Below, piece after piece: positions 34,875 through 43,151 of a stretch of 64,000 nt of DNA; position 1 is the first letter of the stretch; every line of letters begins with the position of its first letter. The position numbers and the translations under genes are program-made. The DNA is from Pseudodesulfovibrio sp. JC047. GTDB lineage: Bacteria > Desulfobacterota > Desulfovibrionia > Desulfovibrionales > Desulfovibrionaceae. The stretch lies in NCBI RefSeq assembly GCF_010468615.1, contig NZ_WUEH01000010.1, forward strand, positions 86,228 through 150,227. The letters are read 5' to 3'. The notes below the pieces were generated by a model. The model had not been told where the DNA came from, made no database searches, and was given only the letters and a program-made list of their open reading frames with translations.

Positions 34875-35282
34875 ATGTTGCAATTACGCGATGGATGCAG
34901 TTTCTTTCGGCGGGAGACGTATGGACCGGGCGAGGAAGACTGTCCCAATCGGATTACACGGGAAATCGTTGAGCAGCGCATGACCAGAGAAGGCGCGCCC
35001 AAATTGCGCGAAGACTTCGTGCCTCGGAGCAATCCATCCGTTTTCTGGCGCACCGAGCACTTTGGTGCCGTGGTCTTCAGAGTCACGGACAACACCATTT
35101 TCGGCATTGACGAGACAAGTACTGCCATCTTGAAACTCGTTGATGAAACCAGAACCATGGGTGAAATTCTCGATATGGTATGTGATGAAACCCGCCTGTC
35201 ACGAGACTTTGCAGCCACATATGTTTCGGAATTGCAGGCACGCGGACTCTTCGCCGGACTCCACGACAAGTCCACGAAATAA
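34875..35282 (+). CDS. PqqD-like RRE peptide chaperone with an N-terminal extension
   Basis: A 135-residue protein whose residues about 48-130 form a PqqD-type RiPP recognition element: the strand pattern VVFRVTDNTIFGIDETSTAILKLVDETRTMGEILDMV is characteristic, followed by two helices ending in ELQARGLF. The first 47 residues are an extra, charged part with cysteines at 8 and 23 (RDGCSFFRRETYGPGEEDCP). ATG 34875 follows CAGGAGAAGACC; an upstream in-frame ATG at 34839 is less likely. It heads an operon of three radical SAM/SPASM genes, so it should bind a leader peptide for them. It resembles the PqqD member of GeoRSP systems. No separate precursor gene is evident. Confidence 0.82.
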   Translation: MLQLRDGCSFFRRETYGPGEEDCPNRITREIVEQRMTREGAPKLREDFVPRSNPSVFWRTEHFGAVVFRVTDNTIFGIDETSTAILKLVDETRTMGEILDMVCDETRLSRDFAATYVSELQARGLFAGLHDKSTK

Positions 35283-35304
35283 CCTTCGCCCTTGCACCTT
35301 TTCC

Positions 35305-35337
35305 GCGCACGGTTCGCCACCAGGTGGACCCGTGCGC
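35305..35337 (+). promoter_or_regulatory. Hairpin between the PqqD-like gene and the first radical SAM gene
   Basis: GCGCACGG (35305-35312) pairs with CCGTGCGC (35330-35337), and inside CCAC pairs with GTGG around a 3-base loop. It may be an mRNA processing or partial-termination site that favours the first gene over the maturases. Confidence 0.5.
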
Positions 35338-35387
35338 TGTTTCCATGAGCCATACGACACCAACTGTTTCGTCCGAGGATGTGAATT

Positions 35388-36443
35388 GTGAGGCCCAAAC
35401 AGAACTATCTCTCTGCACCGGAAACCGTTTTCTACGAAGTCACCACAGCCTGTAATTATAAATGTATGCACTGTTTTGGCGACTATGGACGCAAACAGCA
35501 CGACACCCTGACCGTCTCCGAATTGTTTTCCCTGGTCGATCAACTCGCTGCAATGAATGTCTTTCGCCTCATTTTCGGTGGCGGAGAGCCCTTGCTCGAC
35601 GACCGTATTTATGACGTCATTCCCTATGCGGTCTCTCGGCTTCCATTTGTCTCTCTATCAACCAATGGGCACTTGGCGACACCAGACGTCATCGACCGGC
35701 TCAAAGACTGCGGCCTCAAAAATGTCCAGATCAGCCTGGACAGTGCCGAAGCCGATGCCCATGACTGTCTCCGAAATCGTCCCGGTGCCTTTGACCACGC
35801 AGTTCAAGCCATTCAACGCTTCAACACGGCGGGATTCCGCGTCATGACATCCACGGTCGTCACGACATTGAATGCACATGAACTCGATGCGATCATCGCC
35901 CTGTGTGACTCGCTCGGCGTGGTGCAGTGCAAATTCCTTCCCTTGGGACTCACAGGCCGCGCGCTTGAACATCCCGATTTGTGGCCGGAAAAATCCGTGG
36001 CACAGGCCGCAGCATCAGTCCTGCGTGATCACGTTGGCGATTCCGTTTGGAACACGCCCCGGACCGGCATAAAAATCGCCGCCGACCCGCGCCTCTGGTT
36101 CAAGGCCCACCCTGACAAAACCCCGAGCAATGTTTCGTGTACCTGGGATTGCGAAGCGGCCAGAACCTGCATCGGCATTCTCACAGACGGCCGAGTGGTG
36201 CCGTGTGTTCCACTGGGACGGCTGGGCGTGACAATGGGATCGTTACGCGAGGCACCACTTCAGGAAATCTGGCAATCGGAAAACGCCATGCGGCTTCGAA
36301 ACAACGTCAACATGGAACAAGGGGAATGCGCCTCATGCGACCTTCGCTTTGGCTGTCGAGGTGGCTGCAAGGCCAATGTGCTGGCCGCCACCGGGACATT
36401 CGGTGGCCCTGACCCGGACATGCGGGGCATTTGCCCTCTATGA
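35388..36443 (+). CDS. Radical SAM/SPASM protein 1 (GeoRSP-like)
   Basis: A 351-residue radical SAM protein. CNYKCMHC gives the cluster ligands at Cys 22, 26 and 29; FGGGEPLL is the SAM-contact GGE motif. The C-terminal SPASM-type region has CIGILTDGRVVPC, then CASCDLRFGCRGGCKAN and the final CP, enough cysteines for auxiliary 4Fe-4S clusters. The start is GTG 35388 with GAGG 11 bases upstream. SPASM maturases modify ribosomal peptides or proteins, for example forming thioether or C-C links. The stop overlaps the next gene by 4 bases (ATGA). No substrate is recognised in the neighbourhood. Confidence 0.86.
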   Translation: MRPKQNYLSAPETVFYEVTTACNYKCMHCFGDYGRKQHDTLTVSELFSLVDQLAAMNVFRLIFGGGEPLLDDRIYDVIPYAVSRLPFVSLSTNGHLATPDVIDRLKDCGLKNVQISLDSAEADAHDCLRNRPGAFDHAVQAIQRFNTAGFRVMTSTVVTTLNAHELDAIIALCDSLGVVQCKFLPLGLTGRALEHPDLWPEKSVAQAAASVLRDHVGDSVWNTPRTGIKIAADPRLWFKAHPDKTPSNVSCTWDCEAARTCIGILTDGRVVPCVPLGRLGVTMGSLREAPLQEIWQSENAMRLRNNVNMEQGECASCDLRFGCRGGCKANVLAATGTFGGPDPDMRGICPL

Positions 36444-37429
36444 AATCTTGGAAAACAGACAGACCGTACAGCATTGTCTGGAACATCTCCGGGCGATGCA
36501 ATCTCTCGTGCGCCCACTGCAAGGACCTCGGCCATTTTGATACGGAACTGGATTTGGTCAGAACCAGAACAGTCGCCGAATCGCTCAAGCAATGGGCACC
36601 CTTTGTGGTGGTCCTCAGTGGTGGCGAACCCGGACTGGCCCGACATTTTCCGGACATACTGGACCACCTGTTATCCTGGGTTCCCCGAATCGTCGTCGCC
36701 AGCAACGGACACACGATCTTTCACCCGGATTTCCTCCCCATAATCCATGGTCATGAAAACCGGCTGGCCATCCAGTTGAGCCTCGACGGATGGAATGCCC
36801 CGTCGCACGACGCCATTCGGGGCAACGGTTCATATGCGACACTCTGCCACGCCATAGAACGGATAAAAGGGCAATCCATGCCCTTCACCATGAATGCGAC
36901 TTTGACCAAGGCGGTCTGTGGCAACATCCTGGCTGTTCTCGAAAACGCCCAGACCCTCGGCGCAACCGCCCTCCGATTTGGTCGATTTCATCCTCAAGAA
37001 ACACAACAGCAATCGCTTGAACCATCTTGGGATGACCTGTCCACAACCCTCGAAACCATCCGGGAATTCCAGATATCCGGATCACCCATGCGCGTCCATC
37101 CACCACGATCGGCCAAAATTCGCGGCAATCGTTCCGGGTGTGACGCCCCCATGAAATGCACGGTCCTTCCCAATGGGGACGTCTATGACTGCACGTTCTT
37201 CACCCATGACACATTCTGCATGGGATCACTGATCGAACAATCGCCAAAGGCCCTCTGGAACGAGCCTCAGGCGGAACGCCGACGCGACTGGTTTCGAGCC
37301 ATGAACGCCACCTGCCAGGCGTGTCCGCAGCCCGACTGCCCCGGCTGCTGCCCGGCAATTTTGCGAAACCCCATGATGGCACGACACCTTCCGAAGGCGT
37401 GCCCGCTGCCCTCGCTGTATCAAGGATAA
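36440..37429 (+). CDS. Radical SAM/SPASM protein 2 (GeoRSP-like)
   Basis: A 329-residue radical SAM protein. CNLSCAHC (Cys 20, 24, 27) forms the cluster site and VVLSGGEPGLA the GGE motif. The C-terminal part is cysteine-rich (CTVLPNGDVYDCTFF, then CQACPQPDCPGCCPA), consistent with a SPASM or twitch region. The start overlaps the stop of protein 1, so translation is coupled. It differs clearly from proteins 1 and 3, so the three are not recent duplicates. They probably carry out successive or joint modifications, or form a hetero-complex with the PqqD-like protein. Confidence 0.85.
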   Translation: MKSWKTDRPYSIVWNISGRCNLSCAHCKDLGHFDTELDLVRTRTVAESLKQWAPFVVVLSGGEPGLARHFPDILDHLLSWVPRIVVASNGHTIFHPDFLPIIHGHENRLAIQLSLDGWNAPSHDAIRGNGSYATLCHAIERIKGQSMPFTMNATLTKAVCGNILAVLENAQTLGATALRFGRFHPQETQQQSLEPSWDDLSTTLETIREFQISGSPMRVHPPRSAKIRGNRSGCDAPMKCTVLPNGDVYDCTFFTHDTFCMGSLIEQSPKALWNEPQAERRRDWFRAMNATCQACPQPDCPGCCPAILRNPMMARHLPKACPLPSLYQG

Positions 37430-37433
37430 AAAT

Positions 37434-38486
37434 ATGCAGACACCGTTTCTTTCAGCTCCCCTCACGGTCCATTGGTGGATCACGGCACAATGCAACCTGA
37501 ACTGTCCCATGTGTTCAACGGCTTCCGGTCAGCAACTCCCCCGAGAGATGACGACCGAAGAAGGATTGACCCTCATCAACGACCTGGCGAACATGCAGGT
37601 CTTCACCTTGGTGGTGGGTGGCGGAGAACCCTTCTGCCGAAAGGATATTTTCGATTTTCTGTCCACGGCATTGGATCGGGGACTGCGAATTCACCTGACG
37701 ACAAACGGAACGCTTCTGGACCTGCCCACCACCAAACGGCTGGCAGAAATCGGCTTTGTCTGGCCGGTTCAGGTGTCCATTGACGGCAACCGGCAGCACC
37801 ATGATGACATCCGGGGAACCGGGAACTATGACCGCGCAGTACAGGGATTGAAAAATCTCGAAAAAGGCCTGGTACCGTCACAGATCGCGTGTCTCATCTC
37901 CAGACGAAATATCGACGATGTAGAAGATCTCATTGAGCTGGGGCTCGCTGTCAATGCCAAACAAGTCAGTTTTCACGGGCTGATCCCGGTCGGTCGGGCG
38001 CACCAGGAAATGATGGAAAGCTGGGAGCTGAGTCAACAGGAATGGAAGGAGCTGGATGCCTACATCGCTCAACGCAATGCGGAATTGCCCATGTCGGTCA
38101 TCTGCGATCCTTACGGAGATGAACCCATTGGACGCGCCCCGCGCTCTCAGGACCAAAGCGGTCGCGGCGGGTGTACTGCGGGATATTCCGAAGTGACGAT
38201 CGACGCACAGGGTTCTGTCTACCCATGCATTCTGCTCTGTGAACCTCAATTCAAGGCGGGATCCGTCGTCCAACACCGATTCAAAACGATCTGGGATTCT
38301 TCGGACGTGCTCAAATCCGTGCGAAAAGCCGTTGGTCAACTCCCGGAAGCCTGTCAGGGATGCGACTACACCAGCAGTTGCTTCGGCGGATGCCGAGGGC
38401 TGGGGTTTCTGGAAACCGGCTCACTGACAACGCGTGATCCTCGCTGTCCGTTCGCCCCACACAACCAACAGAATTCCCAGCATTGA
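37434..38486 (+). CDS. Radical SAM/SPASM protein 3 (GeoRSP-like)
   Basis: A 350-residue radical SAM protein. CNLNCPMC (Cys 20, 24, 27) and VVGGGEPFC are the core motifs. The SPASM region reads GCTAGYSEVTIDAQGSVYPC with a later CQGCDYTSSCFGGCRG and terminal RCPF. The 4-base gap to gene 2 and the SD inside the preceding stop region show an operon. A perfect 18-bp terminator follows at 38531. The N-terminal SPASM-linked arrangement is like heme/peptide maturases such as AhbD or PqqE relatives, but the PqqD partner points to peptide chemistry. Confidence 0.86.
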   Translation: MQTPFLSAPLTVHWWITAQCNLNCPMCSTASGQQLPREMTTEEGLTLINDLANMQVFTLVVGGGEPFCRKDIFDFLSTALDRGLRIHLTTNGTLLDLPTTKRLAEIGFVWPVQVSIDGNRQHHDDIRGTGNYDRAVQGLKNLEKGLVPSQIACLISRRNIDDVEDLIELGLAVNAKQVSFHGLIPVGRAHQEMMESWELSQQEWKELDAYIAQRNAELPMSVICDPYGDEPIGRAPRSQDQSGRGGCTAGYSEVTIDAQGSVYPCILLCEPQFKAGSVVQHRFKTIWDSSDVLKSVRKAVGQLPEACQGCDYTSSCFGGCRGLGFLETGSLTTRDPRCPFAPHNQQNSQH

Positions 38487-38530
38487 CCCGACGGGAAGCC
38501 CACTCACCGACCAGACTCACTGCCCATATA

Positions 38531-38569
38531 CGGGAAAAGCACTCACGAAAATCGTGAGTGCTTTTCCCG
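38531..38569. terminator. Strong terminator after the radical SAM operon
   Basis: Perfect 18-bp stem: CGGGAAAAGCACTCACGA (38531-38548), loop AAA, and its complement (38552-38569). It sits between converging transcripts of the radical SAM operon and the IclR gene and can act in both directions. Confidence 0.85.
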
Positions 38570-38641
38570 TAGCTACCAAGACAAAGGCCTTTCCAATGAC
38601 AACATAATTCAAAACTCTTTCAGCCAAAACTCAGCCCATTA

Positions 38642-39433
38642 TTAAAATGGCAATTCAAGAAGTGAGGCCCCAAGACGTTGAGAAATTCTTTGAGATGCCA
38701 AAATAAGATTTTCTTCAATATTTGCATTCTTTTCTTTACTCAGCCGCACAGTTGGAACAGAAACACTTAATGTTGCTGCAAGCTGATTCTGAAAATCCAA
38801 AATAGGGACAGCAGTACACCGTACCCCCTTAAAAACCTCTTCAGAGTCATAGGCAAGTCCGGTTTCACGAACCTCTTCCAATTCAAAACACAAATCATGC
38901 ATCGTTCTTTCAATAAAACTTTGATCAAATTGTTCACGAATCAATTTAAGGACCTTTTGAGCCTCAATTTCTTCAGCGAATGCAAGGAAAATTTTTCCTG
39001 ATGCGGACTGAAATAAAGGGAAAGAACTCCCAATAATAGAATCCTGTCTTAACATTTGTGATGTCACCTGCTTGTCTACAACAAGCATTTCTGTCCCAAA
39101 CGGAACGCATAAATTGACGGTTTCATCCACTGCTTCTAGCAACTCACGACAATACGTTTTAGCCACATCCACCACGCTGGAGTGTTGCAACATTCGACTG
39201 CCTACAGAAAAAAGTTTGTAAGAGAGACAATACTCACCTCTTTCTTTTTCTTGAAAAACATAGTCATTGTCTTCAAGAGTCAACAACATTCGATGCACAG
39301 AAGTCTTCGGCAATTCAACAGCCCGACTCAATTCGGCAAGTTCCCACGACTTTCTGGTTGAAAGCTTCTCAATAAGAAGACAAGCCTTAGATACTGCACT
39401 TATTTCATAATACTTTTTTTCTTTTTTAGGCAT
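38642..39433 (-). CDS. IclR-family regulator of module A
   Basis: A 263-residue IclR-type regulator. The N-terminal winged HTH includes LAELSRAVELPKTSVHRMLLTLED; the C-terminal effector domain runs from about 85 to 260 and contains SASGKIFLAFAEE and VRCTAVPILDFQNQLAATLSVSVP. IclR proteins bind small carboxylates. The start is ATG 39433 with AAAGGAA; an upstream ATG lacks an SD. It marks the left end of the AT-rich block. It probably controls the operon that begins at 51332 or the nearby TSUP gene, but this is inferred. Confidence 0.85.
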   Translation of the reverse strand: MPKKEKKYYEISAVSKACLLIEKLSTRKSWELAELSRAVELPKTSVHRMLLTLEDNDYVFQEKERGEYCLSYKLFSVGSRMLQHSSVVDVAKTYCRELLEAVDETVNLCVPFGTEMLVVDKQVTSQMLRQDSIIGSSFPLFQSASGKIFLAFAEEIEAQKVLKLIREQFDQSFIERTMHDLCFELEEVRETGLAYDSEEVFKGVRCTAVPILDFQNQLAATLSVSVPTVRLSKEKNANIEENLILASQRISQRLGASLLELPF

Positions 39434-40199
39434 AAAAATTCCTTTCAAAAATCAAACGCATTTATTGTATTCTTAGTCATCTATAAAATTCAACGCCCCT
39501 TAATAAGCAGGTCGCTAAAAATTATATTTATACAGACTTCACATTTCTCATCAAAACAAAAAATACGTCACAACACACTCGCTTACGCGAACGTAACACA
39601 TTCAGCTTCAATCGCTTTTTTCTAATGACTTAATCCTAAAACACAAAAAATCCCAAGATAAAATCAACGTTTTCAACAAGTACTCTAAAAAACTCATGAA
39701 TTATGGAATTTCGTATTTCATTAATTGAAAAGTGAAACGAACCAAATGATTCTACAAGATCAATTAAAATTCATTTTTCACCCCGCCTTAAACACACAAG
39801 AGCCTCTTCACACAAAAAAGTCGCTCTGTACGTCTACAAACCTACTGTATATCTTCATACAAAAACGTGCAGCTTGTCACTGTATCAGTCTCTGGCTTTA
39901 AAAACTGTCTATTTGCAACGTTGAGACGAACCTATAAGTGATACTCTGTACAGCAGGCTTTCAAAGACCAGGCACAAAAGCCACAGCCACCACTGTGTAT
40001 GCACAGACTTGAAGTAAGATTTTTACACTTCTCCAAGACTCACACTCTGAATAACGCTCTAAATAATATTTCATGCCCCAAACATAAATTAACATTCTAA
40101 ATTTCTTATCAAACCAAGAGAAGACATCAAATTGATTCATTGAACTCTTCATAAAAAATTGAACACAGCCCAAAATGCTCTTATTTAAAACCACCATAA
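39434..40199. other. AT-rich intergenic region between the IclR gene and the TSUP gene
   Basis: Some 770 bases with no supported gene. A partial palindrome around 39710-39741 (TTCG...TTTCA...TGAAA...CGAA) could be an IclR operator. A 78-codon minus-strand frame (39961-40197) shows no family likeness. Nothing resembling tRNA was found. Confidence 0.4.
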
Positions 40200-40251
40200 A
40201 AAAACACCTTTTCGTTAATTTTATGAATAAATTTCACAAAAAGGTGTTTTT
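40200..40251 (-). terminator. Terminator after the TSUP gene
   Basis: 13-bp stem AAAAACACCTTTT (40200-40212) with AAAAGGTGTTTTT (40239-40251); on the minus strand it is followed by a long T run. It lies 12 bases after the TSUP stop. Confidence 0.85.
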
Positions 40252-40262
40252 ATGGTTAACAA

Positions 40263-41165
40263 CTATGCGTTACTTTTTTGCAGTTCTTTTGCATTTTTTA
40301 TCACTTTCTCTCTCCCTTTTATCATAGAATAGATCATAGAACCAGATGTATACAAAACAACGGCGATAACAACCCATTTCAAAATGCCAAGGGGTATGGA
40401 TTTGACTAACGTAACCGCAATCAAAACACCAACAATACCAGTCAAGGTGACAATAAGTGAAATCTTACGATCATATGCTCCCTCTTTAATAAACTTAAGA
40501 GAAGCAATAGGCATAAGAAATGCGCACGATCCCATCATGATCGGGAAGGCAACCCGTGGTGACATCCCAAGAAAATAAACCAATGCCATACATGGGGCAT
40601 ACGCTCCAATGCCTGCCGTCATGAGCATCCCGATTATAAAGTTTCCTACATTGGCAATTATCAAATTCGTTCCCGTCAAACCAGTGGCTTCACCACCGCT
40701 TGGCATCCACCCCATAATTCCAAAGAACATCAATACCGCAGTTACAAAAAGAGAAACACCCATAACAAGACGAACTATTTGTACTGGTAGACGAGACATG
40801 ATGGCAGCCCCAAAGTATGCTCCCAGCGAGCTTGAAATAAGCATACTTATAAGCGTCACAGGTTCTACCTCAATGGTGGTGATAAGAAAAGATGCAGACA
40901 CAACCTCTGGAAGCGAAGTAAAAACATTCAGTGTCCCTGGGATCTTCTTATCATCTATTTGTTTGAAAAATTTAAGCAAGGCCGTTGCCGATGCAAAATT
41001 ACCAATCCCAAGCACATCAAAAAACAATGTTACAAAACCAATAATTCCAACCGTGACAGGGGATGCCTTACTCATCTCATGACGATGAGCTCGGTAATCT
41101 TTGATAAAAACAAATAAAAAATACAGGCCCAAAATTGCCAAAAGACCCAATATATATTTTACCAT
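40263..41165 (-). CDS. TSUP (TauE/SafE) family anion exporter
   Basis: A 300-residue membrane protein with about eight helices of the TauE/SafE fold (MVKYILGLLAILGLYFLFVF at the start; VGIIGFVTLFFDVLGIGNFA; MMGSCAFLMPIASLKFI). Family members export sulfite, sulfoacetate or other organosulfur and organic acids. ATG 41165 follows GAGGAGTGGAT. A terminator and a 278-base gap separate it from the dehydrogenase genes, so it may have its own promoter. It is the final gene of module A and could remove the acid product. Substrate unknown. Confidence 0.82.
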   Translation of the reverse strand: MVKYILGLLAILGLYFLFVFIKDYRAHRHEMSKASPVTVGIIGFVTLFFDVLGIGNFASATALLKFFKQIDDKKIPGTLNVFTSLPEVVSASFLITTIEVEPVTLISMLISSSLGAYFGAAIMSRLPVQIVRLVMGVSLFVTAVLMFFGIMGWMPSGGEATGLTGTNLIIANVGNFIIGMLMTAGIGAYAPCMALVYFLGMSPRVAFPIMMGSCAFLMPIASLKFIKEGAYDRKISLIVTLTGIVGVLIAVTLVKSIPLGILKWVVIAVVLYTSGSMIYSMIKGREKVIKNAKELQKSNA

Positions 41166-41343
41166 ATCCACTCCTCTGCCGTCAGCACGGCACGTAGAAA
41201 AAATATTGCACTCAATGAGAACCAACTATTCGCTATCGTTTCGGTACAAACAGAACGCAGTACGACGGCGGTACCATCAACAGTCAAAAGGCCGCAATAA
41301 AAGACTTTATAAAGAGGCAAGACCTCTCAATAAACTTTTAAGA

Positions 41344-41384
41344 AAGGTTCTGACGACAGGTTTGACCAGAATCGTCAGAACCTT
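41344..41384 (-). terminator. Terminator between the dehydrogenase genes and TSUP
   Basis: Perfect 13-bp arms AAGGTTCTGACGA (41344-41356) and TCGTCAGAACCTT (41372-41384), about 60 bases after the stop of the FAD/2Fe-2S subunit. The following minus-strand sequence is moderately T-rich. Confidence 0.65.
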
Positions 41385-41443
41385 ACACTGTTGGCAGCCA
41401 AGAAAATAAAAGAAACATCTTCTTCTCTTGACCGCCCCGCTTC

Positions 41444-42829
41444 CTACAGAAGATCTGGAGGAATTGAGGTGTTGACGAGCTCACCAAGGCGTAAGGGGAA
41501 GAGAGGTGGCTGAGCCGTATATAAAGGAAGATTTTCCAACGGAATACCATGAGCATCGGCTATCATTTCAGCTACAGCCTGCCCACAAACACGCCCTTGA
41601 CACGTTCCCATGCCTGGCCGCGCCTGAGACTTCAGTCCATTTGGAGAATAACACCCTTCATTGATAGCTTCACGCAATTCGCCGGCCGTCAATTCTTCAC
41701 AACGGCACACAATGGCATCTGCAGCAGGTTGAAGCATAGAAGGTGTTGGGGCAAAATATTCATCAAGAAATGGCTGCAATGATTTACATCGCTTAATAAT
41801 TCGCAAATGAGGACGAGCTTCATCGTCGCGTTGACTCATTGGAATAGAACCAAGCTCTCGACAAACATCCAATCCGACTAAATGTCCTTCCGCTTGAGCA
41901 GCAACTGCCCCCCGGACGGAAGCGGTATCACCAGCCGTCCGCAAACCGGGCACAGAAGTTTGTCCCCACAAATCAGCATCCACATGCCAATACCGTTGGC
42001 ATTGATCCCATGTGTGTCGGCAACGAGCTAACCGAGTAATACGACTTTCTGAAATAACTCCTTCATGAAGAAGAACTGTTGACGCAGTTAATTCCTTTTT
42101 TTTACCGGATCGGGTAGCAAAAAGGACTTCAAGCCCCTGTCCTTTCTCAGAAATACGTATATCCTGAGCTTCGAAGACACATTTATGTTTGAACAAAGTT
42201 TGTATGGCCAAATTGACACCATGCAAAAAATAACCAGGACGGGAACAAGCTCCCAATGCATATTTTGTAGCGCGCAAAGCATTACCCAACCGACCAGTCA
42301 ACAAGACTCCAGCTACAGGGATATCAAATTGACTCAAATGCACAGCCGCTTGCAAAATGAGAGGGCCATTACCACAAAGAACAACCGGCCCCTCTGGAAG
42401 CAACGAGGAAGACTTCAACAATACGTCAGAAGCACCAGAGCCCATAACACCCGGCAAAGTCCAACCCGGTAGAGGAACGGGACGTTCCATGGCTCCTGTC
42501 GCTAAAATGACATGTCGCGCCTGTTCGCAATAACTCTTTCCTTGCCGACTGTAATACACCCGATCAGGAGCTATATCCCAGACATTCGCACCTGATTCAA
42601 ATTGTGCATCCGACGCATTAAATTTTTTGACAAGTGGCAAACCGGCAGCATAATCGCTCCCCAATTTATCAACCATGGCAGACGATCCCACACTTCTATA
42701 GATCTGCCCACCTGGCTCCATCTGCCTATCCAAAACCAAAGTGCGTAACCCATGCCCTGTTGTCTCAAGAGCAGCACACATCCCGGCAGGCCCTGCACCA
42801 ACAATAATGACATCCCAGACATTATGCAT
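41444..42829 (-). CDS. FAD/BFD-type [2Fe-2S] dehydrogenase subunit (HcnB/LhpA/opine-oxidase alpha-like)
   Basis: A 461-residue flavoprotein. DVIIVGAGPAGMCAAL binds FAD at the N-terminus; VVLCGNGPLILQAAVHL is a second dinucleotide motif. The C-terminal BFD-like [2Fe-2S] domain has VCRCEEL near 371 and GMGTCQGRVCG near 409. This is the alpha subunit architecture of HcnB, D-hydroxyproline dehydrogenase and opine oxidases. ATG 42829 follows AGGAGGAGGGTAAA. Its start overlaps the end of the small 2Fe-2S subunit by 8 bases. With the next two genes it should form a membrane-associated amine or amino-acid dehydrogenase passing electrons inward. Confidence 0.85.
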   Translation of the reverse strand: MHNVWDVIIVGAGPAGMCAALETTGHGLRTLVLDRQMEPGGQIYRSVGSSAMVDKLGSDYAAGLPLVKKFNASDAQFESGANVWDIAPDRVYYSRQGKSYCEQARHVILATGAMERPVPLPGWTLPGVMGSGASDVLLKSSSLLPEGPVVLCGNGPLILQAAVHLSQFDIPVAGVLLTGRLGNALRATKYALGACSRPGYFLHGVNLAIQTLFKHKCVFEAQDIRISEKGQGLEVLFATRSGKKKELTASTVLLHEGVISESRITRLARCRHTWDQCQRYWHVDADLWGQTSVPGLRTAGDTASVRGAVAAQAEGHLVGLDVCRELGSIPMSQRDDEARPHLRIIKRCKSLQPFLDEYFAPTPSMLQPAADAIVCRCEELTAGELREAINEGCYSPNGLKSQARPGMGTCQGRVCGQAVAEMIADAHGIPLENLPLYTAQPPLFPLRLGELVNTSIPPDLL

Positions 42830-43133
42830 GTTTACCCTCCTCCTGATGGAAATCCGGCTCACCATTTTGACGATATACCTTCATCCCGTCCGCCACAGGA
42901 GTAAGACAAGCCTGCTGATTGGGCACACCATCAATTGTCATCAAACATTCATGACATACCCCCATATGACAAAAGGCTCCACGCTTGTGTCCGCCATGAG
43001 TTGTACGAGTCCAACCATGGGAAGGCTCAAGCACGGCAGCGGCGACAGTCATACCTTCTTCGACCTCGACTGGTTCATCTTCAAAATAGATGGTAATTTT
43101 TTTATTGTTCGAATCACTGACTTTGGTAAACAT
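42822..43133 (-). CDS. Small 2Fe-2S ferredoxin-like dehydrogenase subunit (HcnA-like)
   Basis: A 103-residue plant-type 2Fe-2S protein. Cysteines at 55, 60, 63 and 76 (CHMGVCHECL then C) have the CX4CX2C spacing of a ferredoxin-like fold. It corresponds to the gamma subunit (HcnA or LhpE-type) of three-component FAD dehydrogenases, linking the two flavoprotein subunits. It lies between them with 18 and -8 base spacing. It has no signal peptide. Confidence 0.85.
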   Translation of the reverse strand: MFTKVSDSNNKKITIYFEDEPVEVEEGMTVAAAVLEPSHGWTRTTHGGHKRGAFCHMGVCHECLMTIDGVPNQQACLTPVADGMKVYRQNGEPDFHQEEGKHA

Positions 43134-43151
43134 ATTCCTTCTCCTTCTTTT

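Noticed and set aside
35345..35455. 36-codon frame between the PqqD-like and first radical SAM gene
   Set aside because: It overlaps the radical SAM gene in another frame and has no SD; composition does not resemble a RiPP precursor.
39961..40197. 78-codon minus-strand frame between IclR and TSUP
   Set aside because: No SD or domain; it ends next to the TSUP terminator and is probably chance.
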